Positions 38,207-49,565 of a stretch of DNA of 64,000 nucleotides are shown in pieces. The stretch's first letter is position 1. Each line of letters opens with the position of its first letter. This DNA is from Cryptomeria japonica (Eukaryota > Streptophyta > Pinopsida > Cupressales > Cupressaceae), in the NCBI RefSeq assembly GCF_030272615.1, contig NC_081411.1, positions 833,392,136 to 833,456,135 on the forward strand. The letters are read 5' to 3'. Below the pieces are notes generated by a model that saw only the letters and a program-made list of their open reading frames with translations, did not search any database and was not told where the DNA came from. The translations under genes and the position numbers were made by a program.

Positions 38207-39422
38207 TGTTAGACAACTCAGATAACCAGGGGACAACTGAGAGGGGGAATGAATTATTTATCAATAGATTATAGAAATTTAAGAATTAAAATCTTATTAT
38301 AGGAATACATAAACCAAATACCAGAATAGCAGATATAATAGTTAAGCACAAATATAAACCATAGAACATTTACCAACCATCTACAAAAGATAACACCAAG
38401 ATTTGTTTGTGGAAAACCTGGTAAACGGTAAAACCACAATGGGAAGCCTATCCACAATCAAATAATACTTCTGCACTAAGTATGTGATTATAATAAGAGG
38501 GGCTTGCACATGCAAGAAGGTCAATAGCCTAGAGCGCATTGATCATCACAAAAGGAGCCTCACTGACTACAAAATAAATCCAGACTACAATCCAGAAGAA
38601 GAATGAACTGCAAGAATAGCATCTCCTATGCCTGAGTACAGTTTCGGTTAAGCTCAGTACCAGAGGTCTTAAACCTCTTTTACCAACCCAATTCGATCAC
38701 CTATGATCGCCCAAAAACCTCTACATATGATTACAACTTTATTCACACACAAATAATCCCATAATCATAATCCCATGATCCCATGATCTACAAAGAGATC
38801 TTACATCATATTTATACCAACTTGGGACCTAAAAAATTAGGTGGGCCACCTAAAAGATAATACAATAAACTCATAACTTAAACCCACAATCTAATGATCA
38901 ACCAAGTCGACCTGAGACCAAAACAACATTATCCAATCAATAAACCCAACTAGTAGCACATCAGGATCATCCACCAACACGTTACATAAACCAGTCCATA
39001 ACCTAGCCGAATAAGATAGCATTAGGTTCAGACCCAAATCCAAAATCGCCGATCAATAGGGACATGAATAAGATAACCAATAACATCTTGAAAGCCATCT
39101 AGAAGCCACGCCAACACCACTTATCACGTGAATCAAAAGGTCTTCAACAAAGCTCTATTGGTAGAACCCTTACCGGTGACCAAAAGGCTTACTAGAACAA
39201 GTGATAGCTTCTGAGTCATCAAATCCTGAACCAACTGATCATGATACCCATCTAAATAGCATGAATGACAGATCCCAACCAAATCCACAAGCCAAAACAT
39301 ACCGGATCAATATCATAAACCAACCACTCTACCAGAAGATGGTAAACAAGCAAAACAACTGGTGTTACCATCAATGACAAAAAATCAATGCAACACATAA
39401 TCGATTCGTCCAATTGCCAACA
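38207..39422 (-). repeat. 5' LTR of Copia-3
   Basis: It is about 1216 bp long. It starts TGTTGGCAATTGGACG at 39422 and ends TTGTCTAACA at 38207 on the - strand. It shares most of its sequence with 32463-33689, including the TATAAATATG box near 38810. The outermost 85-90 bp (39336-39422) differ entirely from the other LTR, although both begin TGTTGGC. The many differences between the two LTRs suggest an old insertion. Confidence 0.87.
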
Positions 39423-40790
39423 TGTTCTAACTATCTTGTAGGAAAACACCATCGAGATTGGTTCAAGTCTAGTATCTTTCATGCCATAGAACGTCTTGCA
39501 GTTGTCCATACTAATTTATGTGGACCATTTCCTGCATCCTTTCAAGGATACAAATATTTTTAGTTGTCCGTAGATGATTTATCTTGCAAGGCTTGGATGT
39601 ATGTTCTTCTGAGGAAGAGTGAATCTTTTTCCCATTTTTTAGGATTTCTACCATCAAGTTGTCTGAGAATATAGCTAGCCTCTTGTCCTTCTCTATTCAG
39701 ATCGAGTGGAGGAGTTCACCTCTAAGGAGTTTGTGGAGTTCTTGAAGTCTTATGACATCAAACAACATGTGAATGCTCCCTATACACCTCTACAGAATGG
39801 TGTTGTTGAACATCGTAATCAAATTGTTATGGAGATGGTTCGGTGCATGCTTGCTACAGCCAAGTTGGAGGATGGTTTTTGGGTAGAATTAGTTCCGAAA
39901 TTCATATACCTACTCATTCGAGATCGTACAAATATCTTAAAATACAAGACACCAGAAGAGGTATGGAGTGATTGCAAACCATCAATTTCTCATCTTTGAG
40001 GTCTTGGTTGTATTGCATATATGCATGTTCCAGCTTCTAAGAGGAAGAAACTTGATTCTGAAACACTCTAGTGTATCTTTTTGGGTTACGGTTTAACTTC
40101 CAAAGCTTGTCGTCTCATGAATCCTGAGACACATGATATTTATGAGAAAAGAGATGTGGTTTGTGATGAAGCATCTTTTGACTCTTAATTGCATCACACC
40201 AATCCATCCTCTTCCCATAGACTTTTCTCACAGTCAGATGGTGTCATTGAGAATTATTCTCTAAGAAAATGAAGGGGAGCTGCCCAAAGAGTTGTTTGTT
40301 GATCTTGGTGCTTTGGAGAATCATACATCAGAATAACAACATCATTCACATTCAAAATGAGCCCAAACTACTATTAGGGATTCCCATGAAAGCACACTTC
40401 CAGACCTCTCCAAAGGAGTAAGGACACGTAGTCAAGAAAGAAATGAGGTGAATATAGCATTGATGAGTTTGGTTGTGAGTAATAATAAACCTGTCATAAC
40501 TTGTGAGGCTCTCAGTTAGCCCCATTGAAATAATTATATGAATGATAAATATGAATCCCTAATGAAAAATCATACATGAAAACTTGTCGATCTCCCTCTA
40601 GGAAAGAAACCCATAGGCTGTAAATGATTTTTTAAAATCAAATACAAAACAAATGGGTCCATCGACAAATACAAGGCATGTCTTATTGAAAAGGGGTATG
40701 CTCTTGATAGGAAGGCATTGATTATGAAGAGACCTTTTCCCCCACTAAAAATCTTGAAATGATTCAAGTTATGTGCACTTTAGCTGCATA
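39423..40790 (+). pseudogene. Copia-2 integrase and start of reverse transcriptase
   Basis: The integrase resumes with VVHTNLCGPFPASFQGY (about 39494-39544), SVDDLSCKAWMYVLLRKSES, and the second half VNAPYTPLQNGVVEHRNQ (about 39766-39819). The C-terminal part is YKTPEEVWSD, IFLGYGLTSKACRLMNPETH (about 40075-40134). Decayed linker follows. The RT begins near KPIGCK (about 40607) with NGSIDKYKACLIEKGYA (about 40651-40701) and stops at about 40790. The catalytic half of RT, RNase H and the 3' LTR are absent. Several stops and frameshifts are present. Confidence 0.9.
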
Positions 40791-40825
40791 GAACAAGTTG
40801 CAATTTCAGGATCCAAACTTCAAGC

Positions 40826-41168
40826 ATGGCTGAAGATGTAGTTATTTATCATGGGTTAACTACAGATAGGAACAAGGGGCTTAGGTGCATCATTGTTGAA
40901 GGTAAATCTATAACTACCATCATGATTCTTAAAGGGAAAGAAAAACTAGATTGGATGTCTAATCCTCTCATTGCCAAGTGTCATGCACTCCTTCCTTAAT
41001 AGAGAGATGTTAGGCTCTTCCTCGTGAGATGGGAAGGCAATTGTGCGATGGACAAGTTAGCAAGGATGGGTGCATATACTTTTGATTTCAAAATTTGGAT
41101 CCACTTGCATGAAATCCTCGTGGAGGCTTGTGCCATGATTGTGAAGAACTCGTCAATTAATGATGAAT
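40826..41168 (+). pseudogene. RNase H-like (RVT_3 type) domain fragment
   Basis: The frame from ATG 40826 reads GLTTDRNKGLRCIIVEGKS (about 40853-40909), then SNPLIAKCHALL and, after two stops (about 40998-41003), WEGNCAMDKLARMGA (about 41029-41073). This is the pattern of the plant RNase H domain found at the end of LINE polyproteins and in stand-alone genes: VEGDS...REGN..AD.LA..G. Two catalytic positions are altered (EGDS to EGKS, AD to MD). No RT precedes it. It abuts the truncated end of Copia-2 and lies 160 bp before the next pseudogene. Confidence 0.65.
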
Positions 41169-41326
41169 AATACCAATATTAACTCTTTTGTACTTGCCTT
41201 TCTCTCCCTTTCCTTTCCTTACTAGTTAAGAAAATATTATGGGAGTTAAATATTATTGTCTCTACCGCCTACCATTTTTTTCCATGATCTTGTCACTTTC
41301 TAAACCCGGTTTCCTATTTTGCGATT

Positions 41327-42934
41327 ATGGTTGGTGATTTGATTCATATCGAACTCGATGAATATTCTGAATTTAAAAATAATGGGGAGCTATGGAACAA
41401 GGTGGTTAAAGGTAATCTCGATAATTATGTGGAAGGTATGACTAGCCATGACACTAAGCTCTCTACTCCTTTCCTTTAGGCTTGGGACAGTGGGAATGTG
41501 AAGATTGGCAGTGTTTCCTTTGTGGTTTCGGCGAAGAATATTGCGAAAGTGACAGGGTTGGCCCTTGATGGTGTGTCCTTTCCCAAAAAACCCAAAGGGA
41601 ATCACAAGGATGACTTCGAGCGGTTTTTTCAACTAGTAGAAGGATTGTCCAGGCTTCAGAGTGGATACAACAGGGAGAAGCTCCCTAGAATTTGGAAGGA
41701 AGTAACCATGCTAATTATGGGATACTTCACCTTGGATGACAGGAAAAGAAGGTTTCATTCGTAGGTCTTTCCCATGTTAAATCATCTCCAGCATGGGGTA
41801 AGAATGAACTTCCCTTTCTAGATTATGTCTTCTCTATCTTAGTCTATTTCAAAAGCCATTGAAAAGGATAAACCCCCTCTTCACTAGGGTCTCATCCATA
41901 GACTATATAACTTCCAGCTAGCTTTATCGCCCTCTATTGGGGTCCCCTCTATTACAGTTGGGTCTTCCTATATGACCCAAGTTTGGTTTTTGAGATTATT
42001 GTTACCACCTCTAATTATGGGGAATAGGCTATGCCTCACTTGAGTTCTAAAATACCCACAAGGAAAAACCCTCCTTGAATGGCCAAATTTAAGGCCCTTG
42101 TTGCCACCAAAAATGATTAAGAGGTGGGTATCCAACTTGAAATGCAATAGAATATTGTTAGTAAAATTGCAGATGATTCTAGTTCTGAGTCTCTTTCCTT
42201 GGAGGATTTGGATTCCTCAGATACTTTGGGGTTAGATTAGTCCTCTACTAAAATGAGTAGTAACCCTAGCCCTCCCCCCATGAACCCTCCCTTCATTGGT
42301 AATCCCAACATTCAAAGAACCACTATGGTGCTAGCTAAAATTGTGAAGGACATGCATGATGATGTTCAAAAATAGGAAGAGTAGATTAAATGTTTCTTCA
42401 TGCAAATGAATATGGTCATTAAGAAGATTAATCAGTTGGTGGTGGCGACAAAGGCTGAGGCTAGGGCCAACACTTGGGTGAAGGATTTTGGATAAGGACA
42501 GGGTGTAGAAAATTGTTAGTGATCTTATTGGCATGATGGGGTACTTGGAACTGGTGGGCAAAAATATTGATGATATAGACTCCAGGATCAAGATGGCAGG
42601 TAGCAAGCTCGAGCTGGAAGAGGTTAGGAAAGCTCAGGATGTCCTTAAAATACAAGTTAATGATGTGAATTTTGCTTACAGAAATGTGGTCAGATTGCAC
42701 AACTCCTCCCTAAAGGCTATCCATGACGAGATGAAAAGGAAAAGGACAAAGAAAAGAAGATGCACAGAGTCCCTAGCCATGAGATCTAGCCCCACTGCTT
42801 CGATGGTCAAGGCCACCCCTGCCTCCATGATGGTCTCATTCGGTTTTGGTATTAGTTCAAGTAAACAATTGTCTTTCTCTAATAAATTTTTTATTTTGTG
42901 CCAAGATTGGAAGGAAAAGGGTACCCTCATGTAG
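41327..42934 (+). pseudogene. Uncharacterised repeat-borne protein, copy c (possibly plant-mobile-domain-like)
   Basis: One frame runs from ATG 41327 to the TAG at 42932, about 536 codons with many internal stops. The N-terminus has NNGELWNKVVKGNLDNYVEG. A segment VSFVVSAKNIAKVTGLALDG (about 41510-41569) has the layout of the plant mobile domain and occupies the same place as GINRETVMVAMGIP in copy b. The C-terminal part (42533-42934) is helical, with KLELEEVRKAQDVLKIQVND and a KRKRTKKRR basic run. No named family is recognised with certainty. A long C-terminal helix in both b and c supports a shared design. Confidence 0.6.
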
Positions 42935-45767
42935 TAGACCATCACTTTTTTTCTTTGTTGGGTGGTTGTTTAATGTTGGCATTTCTGGTTTTTCTCTTTT
43001 TGTTGGTCTTTTAGTTTAGTTGTCGGCTCTTTGTTTTCCCTACTGGGTTTTTGTTGTGCTTTAGTGGGGTTTTTTTTGTTAGTTGACACCCCTTATGCGC
43101 TCTTAGTGTCACTTTGCAGATATGTAATGGTATGGGCCTATCCCTCTTTTATTAATCAAAACAAACTCTTGTGTGGTAGGATATCATCTTTAGGCATTTC
43201 CTATAGCTACAAAAAGTAAATATAATATTTGGGGACTATTTGGGTTCTTGTCAATAATGGTTAAGTCCCTACATTGGTCTTTCAACCTCCATAGAAAGCT
43301 AATGATAAAGGTGATAATAAAATAGCATGTGCTCATATCCTATGTAGATCTACAAAGATGTGAATATTTCAAGCTACTAAGGTCACTAAAAAAAGGATGC
43401 TATAATAACAATGAGAAATAAGAGAATTTCAGAGAAAAGAAAATAAGAATAGTGTCACCTCTTGAGGCTTGATGTTTCAAAAATGTTCACAAAGATTGCA
43501 AAGATGTATTGTAATCTTTATTGCTAAATAATACACGCTTGTGATCTGGATATGTTTGGAGGCAAGGTTTTTCCCTCTTAATGGTTTTACTAGGGTATAT
43601 ATTATGGCATCTTTGATGATATGTTGTCTATCTTTTTTATGTGGATTCTAAATACTTGTTTGTATAGATTTAACTATTTGGGTTATCAGGAAATTGTCAT
43701 ATATCGCTGTAAATTTCATTCCAATTTGGGTACCTTATTAGAGGTGCTTCCAACTTCTGACCCCTAATATCTCACATTGTATTACCCTATTAGGATTGCA
43801 AGTTTACAAATATTCTTATTTATATACCTAAAGGGATGAATTCCTCATCATCTCTAGTCCTTAACTCTAGATATACTTAATTACATGTCCTTTTAAAGTT
43901 AGATACTTGAAGACACCATTACCTATATACTTCAAACATGAAGTATTATTTACTCTTGAACTCCAAATCCCTGATAATTGTATTGGTCATGACGTATCCC
44001 CAAAATCTAATCCCTAAAACTATAATAATATCACATTTTGTATTTTTCACTCCCACCTACCTCCATACAAAACCTATATCACCATTATAGACTTAGTTTG
44101 GTCTTATATTTACCCAATTGGATTCACCTAGATTGAAAATTTGTAGTTTAATATGAAGGGCAATGTATTAACATGTACTTCTAGAAATAATAATAATAAT
44201 AATAATAATAAGGTGAACCATACATCCATTAATGTATTGGTTAAGGTTTCAAGCCTTGATGATCCTCATGCCATCTCATAGTCACTATTCCAACAATTTT
44301 GTGTGGGTTCTTCTTTAGATTGTGCACCAAAAACCTAGTGGCACTATCAATGTGGAGGACAATTGTGATCAAATAAGGAAGGGTTTCCTTGTTTCATCCA
44401 TTATTTCATCTTATTCTAAGGTTTTTATGTGCAACTTGGGTTCCTAAATAATCTTTCTAAAAATATTAGTTTGTTAACCATTCAAATATTTGGTCTTTGA
44501 ACTTATTTTCTAGTCTAGAAAAGTATATAGCTAATTATAGGCATCAAATCCTACTAGTCTGACCTACAAATGAAATAGTACATCTTCTGAAGAGTAAGAA
44601 TATTTTTAAGAGGCACTTATCCGTGTATTATTATGCATGTTCATGGAAGTTGTCCCGATTCATATTTAAATGCATAGTCATAATTATACATTTTATCTTA
44701 CCACCTTTATTGGTGTGATTGTAATAGGGGTTAGATTAATAGTGAAATATTTTAATTCATTATTAATTATTGGTAATGGTATTTAATTTATTACATATGG
44801 GTTATTATAGCTCTAAAATGGATTATTAATTAAGTCCATTACATATGATATAATTTTTTATTATCAAGTACATGAAATATAATCCTTTTGATAGTTGGCC
44901 TAATGGTATCTATTTCCTCTTTGGTGTTCATGGACTTTTTTCACAATAGAGTAGGCACTAGTAAACATTAGTGAAGGATCAAACATCCATCATTTAAATC
45001 TCCATCCATAATAGGAGCGGGATTAGATTAGGTTTAATTTAAGATCTATAAATATTGGTCATGGTTCATTGTTGTAAACTAGAGAACAATCTTAGATAAA
45101 CCTAAATAGTTAAATCATTTGAGTATCATGTATTACATGGCTTTTCTTTTACACTATGTATAAAATAATTAATAATACTATATTTTGGGGGATTATAATA
45201 CTATTTCCATGTATAGGTGCATGTGCAAGGTGTTTTATCAGCTATATACGAGTTTTTATGCAGCTACTTTATCTTGACCTAATGAAAAATATAAGGATCA
45301 AGTGTGCATTGGGTACATAAATGTTAATTGTTATAGTCGTGATTCATTTTAATTAAATTAAAATCCTATGAAGGACAACTCTAGGAATATCATCCCATGT
45401 TTCCTAATCCCAAAGTGTAGGAGATACTACCAACTCTCATTAATTGCACTTTAACCCTCCTCAATCTATTCATGAGCTCCTTTTTAACCTTCTTGATGAT
45501 AAATCCCTAACTCTAAAGGTAAGAATAATTTTTAGCCTGATTATGTAGAAATAATTTTGGAAACCAACACATTCTATAATATTTCATCTTTTTTGCAACT
45601 TCCATCACCATCTCCACCCTTGCGGTATCTACTACAATTGTCTCCCTTGTTTTCATGATAGGCCATATTATCTTTTTCTCTTTGTGTTAGGAACCTTGGT
45701 ATTCTCTTTCATTATGGTACTAGTTACCTCTTCCTTGACATCGTGAATTTTCTCCCCTATCATCATC
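42935..45767. other. No gene recognised; 3' flank of copy c and AT-rich DNA
   Basis: Positions 42935-43165 are T-rich and end near TTTTATTAATCAAAACAAAC, like a 3' untranslated tail of copy c. The rest is AT-rich with one short microsatellite and nothing else recognisable. Confidence 0.5.
44185..44211. repeat. (AAT)n microsatellite
   Basis: Nine uninterrupted AAT units in otherwise unique AT-rich sequence. Confidence 0.95.
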
Positions 45768-46350
45768 TCATGATGTTTTGCTATTTCTTCTCATCTCTTC
45801 CTCTCTAGTGGTCCTTCTTATCCTCCTATTTTCTAGTTTATCTTCTTCTCTATGGTGAAGGCCAATTGTTAGGCCTCCTATACTATCTAGATATTTTACA
45901 TACCCAACTCCTCTAGGAAGGATTCCCTTAATCAATTGACATACTTTTCCACCTTCTGAGTATCTTCCTCGTGATTCCTTGGCCAATTGTTATAGCTTGT
46001 AATATTTACCAATGTACCCCTTAAACAATAGTTTCTCCCTACCATAAATTGTGTATCTCTTTCAATAGTTCCAAATAGCAATTGGTTGAAATAGTTTTAG
46101 ATTTGATCTCTTCCACCATCTATTCGCACTTAGAAATGCTTGGTTTTACTTTTTGGTTCCTTTCAAACTAGACATCCTTCCTCCATGTTGCCACCTAGAA
46201 TTTTAGTCTTATTTTCACAAATTTTACCCTATCCAGGTTTTTAATATCATCATACTAAAAATGTTCTTCTAGATTAGTGATCCAATCTATCAACTCCTTC
46301 AAATCCAAATCCTCAAAATAGTTTATAACATCTACTCTAATCGTATTACC
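45768..46350 (-). pseudogene. Ty3/Gypsy gag fragment, heavily decayed
   Basis: Read from 46350 downward, one frame gives RVDVINYFEDLDLKELIDWI, then RVKFVKIRLKF, FERNQKVKPSISKCE and MVEEIKSK, with stops at intervals. This is the conserved retrotransposon gag core of plant Gypsy elements (K.L.G.A..WW, then KIKSKF..). A second frame (45986-45768) carries KVCQLIKGI, VGYVKYLDSIGG and REEDKLENRR, the usual continuation. No protease, RT or LTR is seen nearby, so this is an isolated old piece. Confidence 0.75.
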
Positions 46351-48959
46351 AATTCTATAGATATCCTTTAGAATTATATTATTCTTATCCTCTTCACTTC
46401 CAACTAATCCCACATAATCTTCTTCTTCTTATTTTTCCTCTTATCCCTCTCTTTCTCGATACTATATCCATAGTCACCCTCTTGAAAATCGCTTCATATA
46501 TAGGGTTTTATTTACAAGCCTCTTGTAGACTACTTGAAATTAAAAAAATTATTTAATTCTTGCAATGTATAAATTACCGTTAGGCACTTCCTCATAATTT
46601 AATTACACCAACATTCCCCACCCTTAAGAAAAAACATTTTATAAAACCATGTTCATTTTCATACCAATACTCCAAAATAATTCTTAATATACCTTTCTCT
46701 AATAACATTTTATGGAGTCATGGCTATAGGGTCCTAAGAAGTCTTTTCCAACCATGTATCTCACGCTAGTAACACACTTAATATAATATATCTCACCTCA
46801 AAATGACACAGGTATATCTTGGGAAAACTAAACATTCAAAATATTTCTTATTGCATTGAATTCATAATATAATTATAGTCAATCACAATAACTTCTCACA
46901 TTCTAATACATAAATTTAGAAGCACCACTTCTATACTTGTCTATGGGCCACATACAAGTCCAAAATAATACCATAGGATCCTCGTGCACTACTGTCTCAC
47001 ATTATTGCACTCCACATCGTACTTTTCTTTGTCTCGCTCTATCTTAGTCTTGACTCCTTAACTATTGCACTTATCTATTACACCTTATCTCTCTTTCAAT
47101 ATTCTTTTCCTGCTTACAAATGACTTAAAACCACATATATATCCCTTTCTTTAGCATACACGAAATGTATGCCACTTCCTCAAGGTGGCACAAAGTTGTA
47201 AACCACACAAAATATATTACCAATTGAATTTTTTATATTTAAAAAATATAATGGTTTGATGGTGGATAACCTCTACAAAGTGAAACACACACCTCTCCAA
47301 CAATCATCAAAACCTTTCCAAATATGTATATTCTGGAACAAATCCAAAATAACCTAAAAAATAGTTCCAACTAAACAATATTGTAGCTCATAGACATCTA
47401 GTTACTAGATAAAAAACTTAAACCAGTCTAAATTACCTTAAACTTTTAATATGAGAGTAATAAATTTTATGTATAAATACTCCTAAACTGATAATACCCA
47501 ATTACACAATGAAATGAAATGTGTTAACTTTCTTCCGTACAAAATATCAAACATACAACTCAATAAATGAAATCACATATTTTTAACTTTCTAGACAAAA
47601 TGTAGTTTTATCAAAAGGATCCAATGATGCCCTTGCATTATGTGACTATTTTAAACTTTTTAAAATTTATTCCCTAAGCTAGATTGTATCATCAAATATT
47701 AGTAGCATTAAAGTATTTTACCATATAGAATATATTTTATAATACTTTTAAAAAAAAATGTAGCCACCTAATGAGCTCAATTAACCATATGTTCACTAAA
47801 CAATAACCCCCCAATGTGCCACACACTTGATAATCTATACCCATGAATGTTCAACTTAAATCTTTTTAAATAATAATATTGAACACTCCTCATCTTGTGA
47901 AGGATAATTTAAAATAGTTATATATACCTAATATATGAATTTGTGGATTTTCAAGAAACAATTCTTAACCAACCTATAATTTCGTGTAGATTTTTTTTTG
48001 TTCAAATGCTACTTCATGCACATGTCAATTGATTTTGTTCTTTGAATGATCTTTGTTACTTTCTTTTTTTAATAGCAAGATAAGTTAAAACCCATACAAA
48101 TACAAATTCAGTAGGAGAAAAATCATATGATGAACAAATAGTTGCCAAGTTATTGGGTAATTTTAAAGAAATTTAGGTGTATAGTGGCTTGTTAGCCAAA
48201 TAAAAACACAACATATTATGTACAAATGCAATATATGTGTAAAATACAATATATGTATATTTTACAAGTTGAATGCTTGTGCTTACCTTGCACTATCAAA
48301 GAGGAACTATGAGTTCAAAACAACATGAATTTGTATTTAGAATAACACCAATTAAATATTATAGTCTCAATTATCACCACCATTGTATTTGGCCCTTCAT
48401 TGCCCTACAATGGATTCTTCTAGAGGGACATATATATCACCTACACACTATAAATGTTGTGATACCATGTATGCAATAATATTTAGACAAGTTGGATGCA
48501 TTTAATCCAATTTTGAATAGTTGCTATGAGACATGTCCTACTAAAATATGAAGGGATTTAAGGGAAATGTTTTTTTATTATTTTTTAAATTCTAAGCAAT
48601 TTCAATAGACTAATAAATAGATTTAAATTTTTCATAAAACCCTTTGACATTATCTATTTGTTAAATAAAATAATATAATTTTTTAAAAAATGATAAAAAA
48701 CTTACCTCACAAAAAAGGTATTTTGCTATAGCACAATAATTGTATAAAAATGAATTTGATTAGAAAGAAAGAAAGACCTAGAAAAACAAAGAGAATAATA
48801 AAATTTCATTTTCACTCTATTCAAACATCACACCTATCAATAGTGAAAATGTCAATAATGATTTTACATCCCATCTTGCTTAACAATAAATAAATAATTA
48901 TTATCTTCCTTTTATTAGTCAAATTTTAGCTTTTATCTTTTACCTTTAGACTAAAAATG
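46351..48959. other. No gene recognised; AT-rich intergenic DNA
   Basis: Nothing codes here. Possible further decayed Gypsy gag or leader sequence lies near 46351-46620, since it adjoins the gag fragment upstream in its orientation. No motif confirms this. Confidence 0.5.
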
Positions 48960-49565
48960 ATTAGACAACAATATTATTGCAATCCCTTCAAAAGCTAGAT
49001 CACCTAAAAAGTTGTGACAATGACATCGTTGCAATTTCTTGGAAGTTCAAACTCCGTCCCGACCTTCATTATACTACAAACATTTTGGCTTCTTAAAAGA
49101 GCAAAAAATAGAAAGGGAAAGGAGCGGAGATGAAATTCTAGACTAAAAATGATCAAATTATCAATAATAATTTTACATCCTATTCTAAACAGAAAGGGAA
49201 AGGAGCAGAGATGAAATTCTAGACTAAAAATGATCAAATTATCAATAATAATTTTACATCTCATTCTTACTTTAAAAAAGAATGGTAAATAACTCTATTC
49301 TCTTTTTATTGGTCAAATTTTAACTTTTATCTTTAACTACAAATGATAAGAAAACAACGTTAATGCAATCTCTTAAAAAAATATATGACCTAAAAAGTTA
49401 TGAGAACAACATCGTTGCAATCTCTTCAAAATTAGATGAACTAAAAATATATGACAACAACGTCATTGCAATCTCTGACCGGCTTTCATTATAGCAGAAA
49501 CATTTTGTCTTGTTAAAAGGACAAAACAGAAGATAAAGAAAGAGCAGATATGGAATTGCAGACTG
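48960..49565. repeat. Nested AT-rich tandem repeats
   Basis: An 81-bp unit beginning GAAAGGGAAAGGAGC is duplicated at 49111-49191 and 49192-49266 with few differences. Around it, a larger block (about 48965-49140) recurs in diverged form at about 49345-49565, both ending in CATTATA-C-AAACATTTTG-CTT-TTAAAAG. Within both, a short phrase of the type ACAACGTCATTGCAATCTCT appears five times (near 48968, 49013, 49350, 49405, 49455). Confidence 0.8.

Larger units (their letters stand above)
32463..39422 (-). mobile_element. Copia-3: nearly full-length Ty1/Copia element, SIRE-like, inserted in Copia-2
   Basis: This 6.96-kb element on the - strand has two LTRs (38207-39422 at its 5' side, 32463-33689 at its 3' side), a primer site next to the 5' LTR and a polypurine tract next to the 3' LTR. 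The domain order is gag, protease, integrase, RT, RNase H. The flanks TGTTG (32458-32462) and TGTTC (39423-39427) look like a 5-bp target duplication with one change. DSGCSHHMT in the protease and the 1.2-kb LTRs recall the SIRE lineage. Numerous stops and several frameshifts make it defective. It is younger than Copia-2. Confidence 0.93.
31662..40790 (+). mobile_element. Copia-2: Ty1/Copia relic split by the insertion of Copia-3
   Basis: The left half (31662-32462) has a primer site and protease to pre-integrase. The right half (39423-40790) resumes with the integrase core and an RT start. The left half ends within the GAG-pre-integrase region and the right half continues at the zinc-binding and integrase N-terminus. 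Copia-3 therefore landed in this element's pol gene. Gag is almost absent, with only about 230 bp between the primer site and the protease. RNase H and the 3' LTR are missing: the right half stops in the RT palm region. Confidence 0.88.
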
